Part shown: in pieces, positions 24,757 to 33,092 of the stretch
Layout: the number at the start of each line of letters is the position of its first letter
How positions within the stretch are numbered: the first letter of the stretch is position 1
Assembly: GCA_964410325.1 (NCBI GenBank)
Contig: CAYPFN010000009.1
Location: forward strand, 6,411 to 70,410
Source: CAAFZY01 sp964410325
GTDB taxonomy: Bacteria; Pseudomonadota; Alphaproteobacteria; RF32; CAG-239
Reading direction: 5' to 3'
DNA: 64,000 nt
The notes under the pieces: model-generated
The model's database searches: none
The model's input: only the letters and a program-made list of their open reading frames with translations
What the model was told of the DNA's origin: nothing
Position numbers and translations under genes: made by a program

Positions 24757-26565
24757 TTAATCTTTTGTAAGCACAAATTTCTGCACGCCAAGTCCGATTC
24801 CAATCGGTGTGTATCCTAAACCGTCATTCCGAAATTCAATCAGCAGTCTGCGATTTTTTTCTATTAAACCATGAGGAATTTTCAGAGTTTTATGGATAGG
24901 CTGCATTATATTGTCTTTAAAATTCCAAGTAGCGATTTCCTGTTTGTTCACATAAATTTTTACCATACGGCTTCTTTCGCTCATAAATAAAATTCTGAAC
25001 TGAATATCAAAAGTGATGTCATCATAATTTGAATCGGGTAGTGTCATCGAAAGCGTATCCAGCCAGGCGATGTCAAGTACAGCTTCCGAAAACACGGCAT
25101 AATCTTTAATGGCAGAAATGGTATTTATCTCATGTCCCCATGCTGGATAATCCTTGTACAGAGGTTCGGAAACAAACTTGATTTTATTAAAATCCATATA
25201 TCTTTTAGAAGTTTTCATTAATTCAATATCCAAATTTTTCCCCATGGATTCTTGCAAGGGAGGCGTTTCGGAAAATAAAGAACGCCCGAGTCCGAATTTG
25301 CCTCCTGGAATTTTGATTCCAGCCGCCTCTAAAATTGTCGGCGCAATATCAAGCAAAGTCCATGCATAAGATTTGGCAGCGGGAAGATTTTGAGCCGGAT
25401 TAAGGATAATATTAATTATATTGCGTTTTTGATGTTGTGGGTATAAATCATTCTTGCCAGTTTTGATATGGTCGCCTAAAATGACAACGGTCGTATTTGG
25501 GTAGAAATCCTGTTGTTTAATCCAGTCGATAAAATCAGCGGCCATTTTATCGGCACAGACTACGACATCGCGGTTGTCTTTAAAATGAGAAAGACATTGT
25601 TTATCAAGATAAGTATCGTTTCGGCCATGCGTATCCAATGTCAGCATGGTAAACAAAAAAGGTTCTTTTTGTTTGGATATTTCTGTTAAGCGTTGTTTGG
25701 CAATATCATATAAGGTGCTGTCCTTCAAACCCCAGGATGTTCCGAGATATTCCGGCCGAGCTAAGTTATAAATGCTTTTAAGTTCCAGTTCTCCTTTAAC
25801 ATCATCAAAACCATGTGTTTCAAAAAACATTCCAGTACGGGTAAAATTTAAATCAGCACCTTTCATAAAATAAGTTTTATAACCGTTCTTTTTCAGGATT
25901 TGCGGATAGCAAACTAGGTCGCGCAGAAAATTATTGTAAGTGGTATAATCGTTCTTTAAAACCAGCCGTAAAGGAACGGCGCAGAAACTCGCAACCATAC
26001 CAGCAATCGTATAATCCTGATTTAAAAGTTGATGATAGCCGTCAAAAGAAATATTTTCAGCGGCCAAGTGGCTCAAATTTAGCAGTAGATTAGTTCCCAC
26101 AAGTTGCGGATCAGCATAATCCTTTTCCATCGATTCCATATACAGAATGATGATGTTTCTTTTTTGCTGGGGAAACTGGAAATCAATATCTTCGGGAGCA
26201 TAATATTCCTCTTCATATAAAGAAGTGTAAGTATTATGATTAATCAAAAATGGAATAATCTGAATTTTATATGCGCAAAAAGCTAAAGATAAAACCGATA
26301 TGAAAATTAAATAACGGTTTTTATCAATCAGATAGGCCAGCAATAGGCTCAAAGCCACAGCCGGAACAACACATAGTATAACATAACCGCGGATAATGTT
26401 CTGAATTGCCTCAGTTGTCCCGTTTCCGAGATGAAACAAAATTTGTTCAAAATAAACATTTCCCCATAAGTAATTGGTGTGGAACCAAGCAAATAATGTT
26501 AACAGGGAAAGCACCAGAAAGGCGAAAGCCAGACTATTAATCAAAGTGTTTTTTATTTTTGACAT
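24757..26565 (-). CDS. opgB: OpgB/MdoB-like phosphoglycerol transferase (alkaline-phosphatase superfamily)
   Basis: Inner-membrane protein of 602 residues with about four N-terminal helices and a large periplasmic sulfatase-fold domain. It shows NIIILYMESMEKDY, the nucleophile block QDYTIAGMVASFCAVPL (very close to E. coli OpgB around its threonine), TLDTHGRND and GDHIKTGKND. OpgB moves phosphoglycerol from phosphatidylglycerol to periplasmic glucans, and relatives make lipoteichoic acid. No opgGH is visible here. ATG 26565 (MSKIKNT) is preferred over the earlier frame opening. It overlaps the 3' end of the glycosylase gene by 29 bp. Confidence 0.82.
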   Translation of the reverse strand: MSKIKNTLINSLAFAFLVLSLLTLFAWFHTNYLWGNVYFEQILFHLGNGTTEAIQNIIRGYVILCVVPAVALSLLLAYLIDKNRYLIFISVLSLAFCAYKIQIIPFLINHNTYTSLYEEEYYAPEDIDFQFPQQKRNIIILYMESMEKDYADPQLVGTNLLLNLSHLAAENISFDGYHQLLNQDYTIAGMVASFCAVPLRLVLKNDYTTYNNFLRDLVCYPQILKKNGYKTYFMKGADLNFTRTGMFFETHGFDDVKGELELKSIYNLARPEYLGTSWGLKDSTLYDIAKQRLTEISKQKEPFLFTMLTLDTHGRNDTYLDKQCLSHFKDNRDVVVCADKMAADFIDWIKQQDFYPNTTVVILGDHIKTGKNDLYPQHQKRNIINIILNPAQNLPAAKSYAWTLLDIAPTILEAAGIKIPGGKFGLGRSLFSETPPLQESMGKNLDIELMKTSKRYMDFNKIKFVSEPLYKDYPAWGHEINTISAIKDYAVFSEAVLDIAWLDTLSMTLPDSNYDDITFDIQFRILFMSERSRMVKIYVNKQEIATWNFKDNIMQPIHKTLKIPHGLIEKNRRLLIEFRNDGLGYTPIGIGLGVQKFVLTKD

Positions 26566-27205
26566 GATTTTCCAACAAGTGACAAAGCTGTAAAACAATG
26601 GCATCAAACATGGCATAATTTAAAACGCCAGTATTGATGTTATAACGGGAAGTATGATATGAATCGACAAGAAGCAAAGAATGGTCGGCTAGATCATGAA
26701 CGGCGCTGTGGGCAAATTTATAATCAGCCAGCCTGCAACCTAAAGCCTGCAAAGCGGCATTATGCGCAACTGAGCCTAAAGACAGAATGATTTTAAGGTT
26801 TTTCATGGCGGTAATTTCAGCTGCTAGAAATTTTCTGCAGGCTTTGGTCTCGGCGCTGGTAACTTTATTTTGTGGCGGCACACAGCGCACGGCATTAGTT
26901 ATCCGAACATTGCAAAGTTCAAAACCGTCATCTTTGCATTTTTTGTAATTGCCTTTGGCAAATCCGAATTTTTTTAACGCTGGATACAAAACATCGCCGG
27001 CATAATCATTGGTAAACGGCCGGTTGGTCTGATTGGCGCCATTTAAGCCTGGCGCCAGGCCGATAACCAGAATTTCAGCATTTAAATCTCCGAACGGTTC
27101 GACCGGATTATTGTGATAATGCGGATATTTGCGTCGGTTTTCTTCTCTGAACTGCACCAGACGCGGACATAGAGAACAATTTTTTTCAGGCAGATAACAA
27201 AACAT
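26537..27205 (-). CDS. Uracil-DNA glycosylase, family 4/5 (UdgB-like)
   Basis: Fe-S uracil-DNA glycosylase of 222 residues. The active-site motif GLAPGLNGANQTNRPFTNDYAGD is characteristic of the UdgB (family 5) type, and the second motif HTSRYN fits as well. Cysteines at the N terminus (C3, C10, C13) and in FELCNVR and NAVRC are candidates for the [4Fe-4S] ligands. It removes uracil and other deaminated bases from DNA. GAGGGG lies just before the ATG. It heads the operon with opgB, the phosphatidyltransferase and dsbD. Confidence 0.87.
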   Translation of the reverse strand: MFCYLPEKNCSLCPRLVQFREENRRKYPHYHNNPVEPFGDLNAEILVIGLAPGLNGANQTNRPFTNDYAGDVLYPALKKFGFAKGNYKKCKDDGFELCNVRITNAVRCVPPQNKVTSAETKACRKFLAAEITAMKNLKIILSLGSVAHNAALQALGCRLADYKFAHSAVHDLADHSLLLVDSYHTSRYNINTGVLNYAMFDAIVLQLCHLLENHVKNKKHFD

Positions 27206-27373
27206 TTTCCCCTCTTTTTTCTAAACTTTTACATCTTTAGCATAAAAAAAATCTTTGTGCACCATTTAAAATGTTTTTTTGCAGAATATATACACTCAAG
27301 AAGATATAACGCTTTCGGACTATACGTTGGTTAATTATCAAGAGAAAAACTATTTATAAATAGGAGTTAAGAA

Positions 27374-27936
27374 ATGAAAAAAACATTGTTGTTAGCGGGC
27401 GTTGCTAGTGTTTTCGCTTTAATGCAGGTGCTGCAAATTATAATTGGATGGATGAATATGAACCATATATCGGTGCAGATTATGTTTATTTTTATGCCAA
27501 GTATGGCGGTGTGGCGCGTCATATGAAAGACAGCTACAATTTTGGAGCCATAAATCTTAGCGTCAGAATGTACGACCACCTGGGTTGGGAAGCGTTTTAT
27601 CAACAAGGGAGCTAAAGAACAAATCGTAAAACGAACGAAAAATACAAATCAGAATTTTTAGCTTATAGTATTGATTTATATGGATATATGCCAATTGTGT
27701 GCAGCGATTTTAATCTGTTGGGTTCGTTAGGTTTGGCTAATTATCGTGTTAAATTTACTTATCTGGATGTTAGCTCCAGGCATCAAAACCGCATCGGCTA
27801 CTGTGCTGGTGTCTGTGTCCGGTGGAATTTCATCGAACATCTGGTCGCCCGCATCATGGGACATTATACCTATCTTGGTATAGAATATCTTGACAACTTA
27901 AAAGAAGTGACCGCTGGTTTGCGTTACACATTCTAA
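27374..27936 (+). pseudogene. Outer-membrane beta-barrel protein, three frameshifts
   Basis: The start is good: GGAG 7 nt before ATG and a signal peptide (MKKTLLLAGVASVFAL). Three single-base changes then break the frame. An A is missing near 27421 (TTAAAT expected). A G is extra at 27607-27609. A T is missing near 27656-27660. Correcting them gives about 188 residues: NAGAANYNWMDEYEPYIGADY, NFGAINLSVRMYDHLGWEAFYQQ and the barrel-type end VTAGLRYTF. It resembles small opacity/OmpA-type barrels. All changes are in short homopolymers, so sequencing error is possible, but long genes around it are intact. Confidence 0.8.
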
Positions 27937-28066
27937 AGATTCGAAAAATTTTATCAGACAATTCCTTGATGTTAAATTAAGGCATTATTTTTAGTTTTTA
28001 TTTACAAAGTAAATATTTTCTGATAAAGAGTAAGTGTTGTGGCAATAATAATATAAACGGCATCTG

Positions 28067-29830
28067 ATGTTTGAAGAGTTAAAAACGCGTTTCAGAAAGA
28101 CTTCTATTGTGCAAAACTACGGCAAAATGCTGCCGTATGTCCACCCATATTGGGGGCGAGCACTACTTGCCGTGTTCATCACGATTCCCATCGGTGGCAT
28201 GGATGCGTTGATTGCCTGGTCTTTAAAGCCATATATGGATGTTGTAATGGTGGAAAAAAATGCGGCGTCAACATGGTTTATTCCGTTGATCATCATTGTG
28301 TTTAGCAGTCTGCAGAGTTTTTTAAGCTACATGGCTACTTATTTGAACACATGGGTCGGACGTAAAATTTCCAACGATGTTAAGATGGATTTATTTGATA
28401 AACTGATGCATTATGACGCGGCTTTTTTTGACAAGAACACTTCCGGCAATATTGTTTTTCGATTCAATAACGATGTCGATTCTGCCTGCAACGGCCTGTT
28501 AACCAACATGAAGCTTTTTACCACCCGGCTATTTTCATCACTTTCATTGATTGGTGTTTTGTTTTATAATTCGTGGCAGTTGGCCATTATTGCCGTGGTT
28601 ATTCTTTTAGGTGCCTTATATCCATTGACCACGATCCGCCGGCGGATTAAATCGGTTATGGACAAGAGCGTTTTTTCGGGTGCGGCGGTGGTGACTCATT
28701 ATAATGAAACATTCAGTGGCAACCGGATTATTTCTTCCTATAACCTTTATGATTATCAAAACACCCGTTTCCGGGAAACCTTGCATTCTGTGTTTAAGCT
28801 AGGTATGAAAATGATACAGCGCACTGGTATGCTGTCGCCGTTAATGCATTTTATTGTTTCGCTAGGCATAGCGGCCGTTATCTGGGTCGGGAGCCATTTA
28901 ATTATAACCCAGCAGATAACTTCGGGCAATTTTGTGTCATTCATTGCGGCGCTGATTATGCTTTACAATCCGATTAAAAGCATCGGCAACAATTATAACA
29001 GTGTACAGATGTCTTTGATGGCGATGGAAAGGGTTTTTTTGCTAATGGGGGGGCATCCCAATATTCAAGACCGTAAAGACGCGCGGGAATTAAAAGAAAT
29101 TTGCCAGGGAATAGAATATAAAAATGTTTGTTTTGAATATGTCAAAGGCAAGCCGGTTTTAAAAAATATAAATTTAGAAGCCAAAACCGGCCAGACAATT
29201 GCCTTAGTTGGCAATTCCGGTGGCGGCAAAACCACGCTTGTCAATCTGCTGCCGCGTTTCTATGACGTAACGTCGGGGCAAATTTGTATTGACGGCACGG
29301 ACATTCGCGATTTTAAGATTCAATCGCTGCGTGATAAAATTTCAGTCGTATTTCAGGACAATTTTTTGTTTGCCGGCACAATTCGGGAAAATATTTTACT
29401 TGGCAAAAGAAATGCCACGCCAGAGGAAATTGCCAATGCTGTCAAGTGCGCCTGCCTTGACGAGTTTATCGCAACCCTGGACAAGGGGCTTGAAACCGAA
29501 ATCGGCGAACGCGGCGTCCTGCTTTCCGGTGGCCAAAAGCAGAGGATTGCCATCGCTCGCGCTTTCGTAAAAAATGCGCCGATTGTCATTTTGGATGAAG
29601 CGACCTCGGCTTTGGATAATAAATCGGAAGCAATTGTGCAGCAAGCGATTGACAATTTGATGACAGACCGCACGGTTTTTGTAATTGCCCACCGGCTTTC
29701 AACCGTCCGCCATGCCGATAAAATCGTGGTCGTTAATTACGGCGAAATTGTGGAAACCGGCACGCATGAAGAACTTTTGGCCAATGCAGATGGCGTGTAT
29801 GCCTCGCTTTACCAGTCCCAGCTAAAATAA
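28067..29830 (+). CDS. msbA: MsbA-type lipid ABC exporter
   Basis: Half-size ABC exporter of 587 residues with six transmembrane helices (about 25-300) and a C-terminal ATPase. ATPase motifs are Walker A GNSGGGKTT, Q-loop VFQDNFLF, signature LLSGGQKQR, Walker B IVILDEATSALD and the switch His in VIAHRLST. FDKNTSGNIVFRFNNDV fits MsbA coupling helices. It flips lipid A-core across the inner membrane. A run of seven G at 29047-29053 in an MGG codon context is in frame. Confidence 0.88.
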   Translation: MFEELKTRFRKTSIVQNYGKMLPYVHPYWGRALLAVFITIPIGGMDALIAWSLKPYMDVVMVEKNAASTWFIPLIIIVFSSLQSFLSYMATYLNTWVGRKISNDVKMDLFDKLMHYDAAFFDKNTSGNIVFRFNNDVDSACNGLLTNMKLFTTRLFSSLSLIGVLFYNSWQLAIIAVVILLGALYPLTTIRRRIKSVMDKSVFSGAAVVTHYNETFSGNRIISSYNLYDYQNTRFRETLHSVFKLGMKMIQRTGMLSPLMHFIVSLGIAAVIWVGSHLIITQQITSGNFVSFIAALIMLYNPIKSIGNNYNSVQMSLMAMERVFLLMGGHPNIQDRKDARELKEICQGIEYKNVCFEYVKGKPVLKNINLEAKTGQTIALVGNSGGGKTTLVNLLPRFYDVTSGQICIDGTDIRDFKIQSLRDKISVVFQDNFLFAGTIRENILLGKRNATPEEIANAVKCACLDEFIATLDKGLETEIGERGVLLSGGQKQRIAIARAFVKNAPIVILDEATSALDNKSEAIVQQAIDNLMTDRTVFVIAHRLSTVRHADKIVVVNYGEIVETGTHEELLANADGVYASLYQSQLK

Positions 29831-29919
29831 ATTGATTATCCTAAACCAAATGTTAACCATAATATTCTTAAATGCATAGTGTGAAACGATTCTTACGAAC
29901 AATATGGAATAACGAATAA

Positions 29920-30249
29920 ATGCGTGGATTGTCTGATATATGGGCAAAAATAAAAAGTTCTTCGGGGGTTTTGTTTATCATAATCCTGACCTTTATTTAT
30001 TTTAGTTTTTATGCCATAAAAGGCGAACGCGGTTTTATGCGTTATGTATATCTGACCGACGAAGTGCAGAAAGCCAGAGATGTTGCGCAAAAGTATGCCG
30101 ATGAAAAAGCTGATTGGGAAGAAAGAGTCCGTCTGCTGTCGGCGCGTAGTTTGGATTTGGATATGCTTGAAGAGCGAGCGCGTCTGGTGCTGAATATGGT
30201 CGGTGCTGATGAGTTTGTGATTTTGGATGATAATAATGCGGAAGAATAA
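29920..30249 (+). CDS. ftsB: FtsB/DivIC-like septum formation initiator
   Basis: Small bitopic protein of 109 residues. One transmembrane helix lies at about 17-35 (VLFIIILTFIYFSFYAI) after a short cytoplasmic tail. A coiled coil at about 45-75 precedes the conserved hydrophobic segment LDLDMLEERARLVLNM typical of the alphaproteobacterial family. FtsB works with FtsL and FtsQ at the divisome. The usual eno and pdhA neighbours are absent. Confidence 0.8.
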   Translation: MRGLSDIWAKIKSSSGVLFIIILTFIYFSFYAIKGERGFMRYVYLTDEVQKARDVAQKYADEKADWEERVRLLSARSLDLDMLEERARLVLNMVGADEFVILDDNNAEE

Positions 30250-30333
30250 AATACTTTATTTTAAATAATTTATCTGTTATATTGACACAGATTTTTGCTT
30301 ATTTACGGCAAAGTATTGAAATATGTGGATTTT

Positions 30334-31563
30334 ATGAAAAAAAGTATACGCAAAATAAAAATTAAAAAACCTTCAATGGTACATTATGGAGAGAGGAAAC
30401 CTCTTTTTTCCAACAAGGAGATTATTTTCCGTAGCGGTGGCCGGGCAAAGGTTTTTAACATTTCTTCTCAGTTGCAGATGTTTTTGGTTGTGCTTTTGTT
30501 GATAGTAGGTGGCTGGAGCGCGTATTCTTATTATATGTATAACAAATCAGATAAAATAATTTCTTTTAAGGATCGAGAACTTAATGAAACTCGCGACGCC
30601 TATGTTGATTTGATGACTGATTTTGTGGCTATCCACCGCAATATCAGTTCTATGTTTACTCTGATTGATGAAGAGCAACTGAAAGATGATCTGAACATAA
30701 ACCGCTACAAGCAACAGGCTCATGTGGTAGAAGAAAAGATTCGGCGCATTGCCGATACGACGGATTGGGTCAAAACCGACGAATTGGAAGAGAAAACAGC
30801 TTTGCGTGACGCACTTTTACAGCGTGATCTTGCTATTTCCGAGCGTAACGAGCTTTTGGCTAAAATTGAGCTTTTGGAAGAAAATATTCAACGCCTGGAA
30901 GCCTCGGAAATGGAAATTTTAAATCGGGTCGGCAAACTATCTGACAAGGAAATGGCTAAAATTAAAGACGCGATATCCTCGATTAACAAATCAATCCAAA
31001 ATCAAAACAAATATTTTAATCCTCTGGCCAACAGCAAAAAAGACAGCACCGGTGGCACTTATGAGCCAGATGTGCCAGTGGTGGCCAATGAGGCGTTGAA
31101 CAAAAAAATACAGGAAGTTTTCACGCAGATTAACGATCTCAGCTATTATCGTGAAGTGATGAAAGCCGTGCCGATTGGCAAACCAGTTTGGAGTTATTGG
31201 TTAAGTTCGGCTTTCGGGCATCGTTCGGATCCATTTAATAAGAAGTCAGCTACGCATAAGGGCGTGGATTTGGCCAGCAACAAGGGCAACAAAGTCAGGA
31301 CGATGGCCAAAGGCAAAGTAACGCGTTCGGACTGGAACGGCGGTTATGGCAATATGATAGAAATTGATCACGGCAATGGTTTCAAAACCAGATATGCGCA
31401 TTTGAACAAATCTTATGTTAAGAAGGGTGATTATGTTGAATCCGGCGATACGATAGCCGAAGTCGGTTCGACTGGGCGCTCAACGGGACCGCATCTTCAT
31501 TATGAGGTTATTTATAATGGGACGCCGGTTGACCCGATGGCATTTATTAAAGCACAAATGTAA
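30334..31563 (+). CDS. M23 (LytM) peptidase with membrane anchor and coiled coil
   Basis: Cell-wall endopeptidase of 409 residues. It has a basic N terminus, one transmembrane helix (about 43-65), a long coiled coil (about 75-230) and a C-terminal LytM domain. Metal and catalytic residues are intact: H-K-G-V-D and G-P-H-L-H-Y-E, with YGNMIEIDHGNGFKTRYAHL between. ATG 30334 is chosen as the first Met; the frame is open from 30295. It lies 10 bp before bactofilin, a pairing known from cell-shape systems where bactofilin positions the peptidase. Confidence 0.9.
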   Translation: MKKSIRKIKIKKPSMVHYGERKPLFSNKEIIFRSGGRAKVFNISSQLQMFLVVLLLIVGGWSAYSYYMYNKSDKIISFKDRELNETRDAYVDLMTDFVAIHRNISSMFTLIDEEQLKDDLNINRYKQQAHVVEEKIRRIADTTDWVKTDELEEKTALRDALLQRDLAISERNELLAKIELLEENIQRLEASEMEILNRVGKLSDKEMAKIKDAISSINKSIQNQNKYFNPLANSKKDSTGGTYEPDVPVVANEALNKKIQEVFTQINDLSYYREVMKAVPIGKPVWSYWLSSAFGHRSDPFNKKSATHKGVDLASNKGNKVRTMAKGKVTRSDWNGGYGNMIEIDHGNGFKTRYAHLNKSYVKKGDYVESGDTIAEVGSTGRSTGPHLHYEVIYNGTPVDPMAFIKAQM

Positions 31564-31573
31564 GGAAAATGTT

Positions 31574-32083
31574 ATGAAAAATTTTCGTAAAATGTTGTAT
31601 ATGAAAATCGCAAAGTTCCATAAAGATAACAATAAAATGCCGGTACCGAGCATTATTAGTTATGGCACCAAGATAAAGGGAGATATTTTGGGCGGCGACG
31701 TCATTCATATTGACGGTCGTTTGGAAGGTAATATCAGCTGTGAAGAACTGGTTATCGGCATAAAGGGTCAGGTGTTTGGGCAGATTAGAGTCAAAAGTCT
31801 GAGTCTGTACGGCACTTTGCAAGGCACAGCCGAGGCTGAAAATTTGTTTATTGCCAGCACGGCGCGTTTAACTGGCGATGCCCTGCACAATTCGATAGCG
31901 ATTGAGCCAGGCGCCTACGTTGAAGGGCGTTATGTGCGCATACAAAGCCTACAGAAGCGGGCGACTGTTTCCGAAAAGGACGAAAAAGAACCCGTTGCTA
32001 GAAAAACCGCGACTACTGAAAAAACGCCAGCGACGGTAAATGCCTCTTCAACGTTGTTTAAAACCGCCTCATCTGGCAAATAA
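31574..32083 (+). CDS. Bactofilin
   Basis: Polymer-forming beta-helix cytoskeletal protein, 169 residues. The core at about 30-115 shows the repeat pattern: SIISYGTKIKGDILGGDVIHIDGRLEGNI, GQVFGQIRVKSLSLYGTLQGTAEAENLFI and GDALHNSIAIEPGAYVEGR. Tails are disordered and Thr/Ala/Lys-rich. ATG 31574 has AAGGAAAA upstream; the frame reaches back into the peptidase gene but that is unlikely to be used. It sits between the M23 peptidase and smpB (2 bp after its stop). Confidence 0.92.
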   Translation: MKNFRKMLYMKIAKFHKDNNKMPVPSIISYGTKIKGDILGGDVIHIDGRLEGNISCEELVIGIKGQVFGQIRVKSLSLYGTLQGTAEAENLFIASTARLTGDALHNSIAIEPGAYVEGRYVRIQSLQKRATVSEKDEKEPVARKTATTEKTPATVNASSTLFKTASSGK

Positions 32084-32085
32084 AT

Positions 32086-32586
32086 ATGACCGCGACAAAA
32101 AAAAACAAAAAATCTGATTTCATCAGCACGGGGTTGGTTGCCCATAACCGGCGTGCGCATTTTGATTATTTGATTGACGAAGTTTTTACTGCCGGCCTGG
32201 CGTTAAACGGAACTGAGGTCAAATCCCTGCGTTTAGGGCATGCCAACATTAATGAGGCATACGGCATCGTCAAAGAGGGCGAGATATACATTTCCAATAT
32301 GTTTATTGCCGAATACGTCAACAAAGGTTATGATAGCCATGTTGAAAAACGAAATCGGAAACTACTGTTAAAAAAGCGCGAGATTATCAGGATTATCAAC
32401 GCACTTTCCCGAAAAGGCTCAACCTTAATTGCCCTGAAATTGTTTTTTAACGACCACGGCCACGCCAAATTGGAAGTCGGCTTAGGGCACGGTAAAAAGC
32501 TTTATGATAAAAGGGAAGCTATTAAAGAGCGGGATTGGAAACGCGAGAGCGCCAGAGTTTTAAATAAAGGTGCAGGTCAGTTTTGA
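32086..32586 (+). CDS. smpB: SsrA-binding protein SmpB
   Basis: Partner of tmRNA in rescue of stalled ribosomes. The 166 residues show the oligonucleotide-binding fold: VAHNRRAHFDYLIDEVFTAGLALNGTEVKSLR, EIYISNMFIAEY and a basic tail (DKREAIKERDWKRE). Length is standard. No ssrA gene was recognised nearby; alphaproteobacterial ssrA is split and may be elsewhere. It follows bactofilin almost directly, so it is probably co-transcribed. Confidence 0.96.
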   Translation: MTATKKNKKSDFISTGLVAHNRRAHFDYLIDEVFTAGLALNGTEVKSLRLGHANINEAYGIVKEGEIYISNMFIAEYVNKGYDSHVEKRNRKLLLKKREIIRIINALSRKGSTLIALKLFFNDHGHAKLEVGLGHGKKLYDKREAIKERDWKRESARVLNKGAGQF

Positions 32587-32663
32587 TTAGGGGCTTCAAG
32601 CTCTTGTGTAAAATTATTTTTTTCAACACCTTGTTTTTAAGTTTGTTTTTCGCCGACAGATGC

Positions 32664-32718
32664 TGGTTTGTTAGCTTGCAAGCAAGAGGTAGGGCCACGA
32701 AGTAAGCGTTACAAACCA
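32664..32718. ncRNA. Possible structured RNA downstream of smpB
   Basis: TGGTTTGT (32664-32671) pairs with ACAAACCA (32711-32718). The stem continues inward with A-T and GCTT/AAGC after one mismatch and one bulge, closing a 26-nt interior that contains GAGGTAGGGCCACGA. The stretch 32587-32805 has no gene and ends at a terminator, so a short processed RNA or 3' UTR element is possible. It matches no RNA family that I recognise. Confidence 0.3.
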
Positions 32719-32805
32719 AGTGACCACAGCGACTTAATGTTGTGCATATGTGCAAGACTTATGGAACCAGACGAACTTTGGTTTGAACACAATATAAAAA
32801 ACAAT

Positions 32806-32836
32806 AAAAAGCGCTCCATAAAGAAACGCCTTTTTT
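32806..32836. terminator. Bidirectional terminator between smpB and tRNA-His
   Basis: AAAAAGCGCTCC and AAACGCCTTTTTT form an imperfect stem of about 11 bp with G-U pairs. The T-run on the plus strand and A-run on the left serve both directions. It ends 6 bp from the tRNA-His 3' end. Confidence 0.6.
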
Positions 32837-32841
32837 CAATC

Positions 32842-32918
32842 TGGGGCGAACGATGGGGCTCGAACCCACGACAACCGGTACCACAAACCGGGGCTCTACC
32901 AACTGAGCTACATTCGCC
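32842..32918 (-). tRNA. tRNA-His (GTG)
   Basis: Cloverleaf on the minus strand, 77 nt. It has an encoded G-1 opposite C73, a 7-bp acceptor stem, D-arm GTAGCTCAGTTGGTAGAGC, an anticodon stem CCGGT/ACCGG with loop TTGTGGT (anticodon GTG), and T-arm GTGGG-TTCGAGC-CCCAT. CCA is encoded. The encoded G-1 is the His identity element. Confidence 0.97.
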
Positions 32919-32930
32919 ATCGATTATTGC

Positions 32931-32959
32931 CTTTTACAAATATTCTTAAATAAAGTCAA
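32931..32959 (-). promoter_or_regulatory. Putative promoter of tRNA-His
   Basis: On the minus strand TTGACT (32959-32954), 17-bp spacer, TAAAAG (32936-32931), placing the start about 5-8 bp before the tRNA. The -10 is weak. Confidence 0.4.
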
Positions 32960-33092
32960 TATAAAATATTTTGTAAAATTAAAAAAACTTGGTGGTTTTC
33001 TTGGTCGAGAAATATTTTTTATGCCGTTAACGCTTTATTTCCCTTTTCGTTTTACCCTCTAAACAACGAATCAATCTTGCAGAGAAAACATA

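Noticed and set aside
29047..29053. Run of seven G in msbA as a second phase-variable tract
   Set aside because: The gene is intact through it, seven bases is short for frequent slippage, and msbA is normally essential.
32587..32805. tmRNA (ssrA) expected near smpB
   Set aside because: No tag reading frame with an ANDN...-AA-like end, no T-arm and no CCA acceptor end is present on either strand, also when read as a permuted gene.
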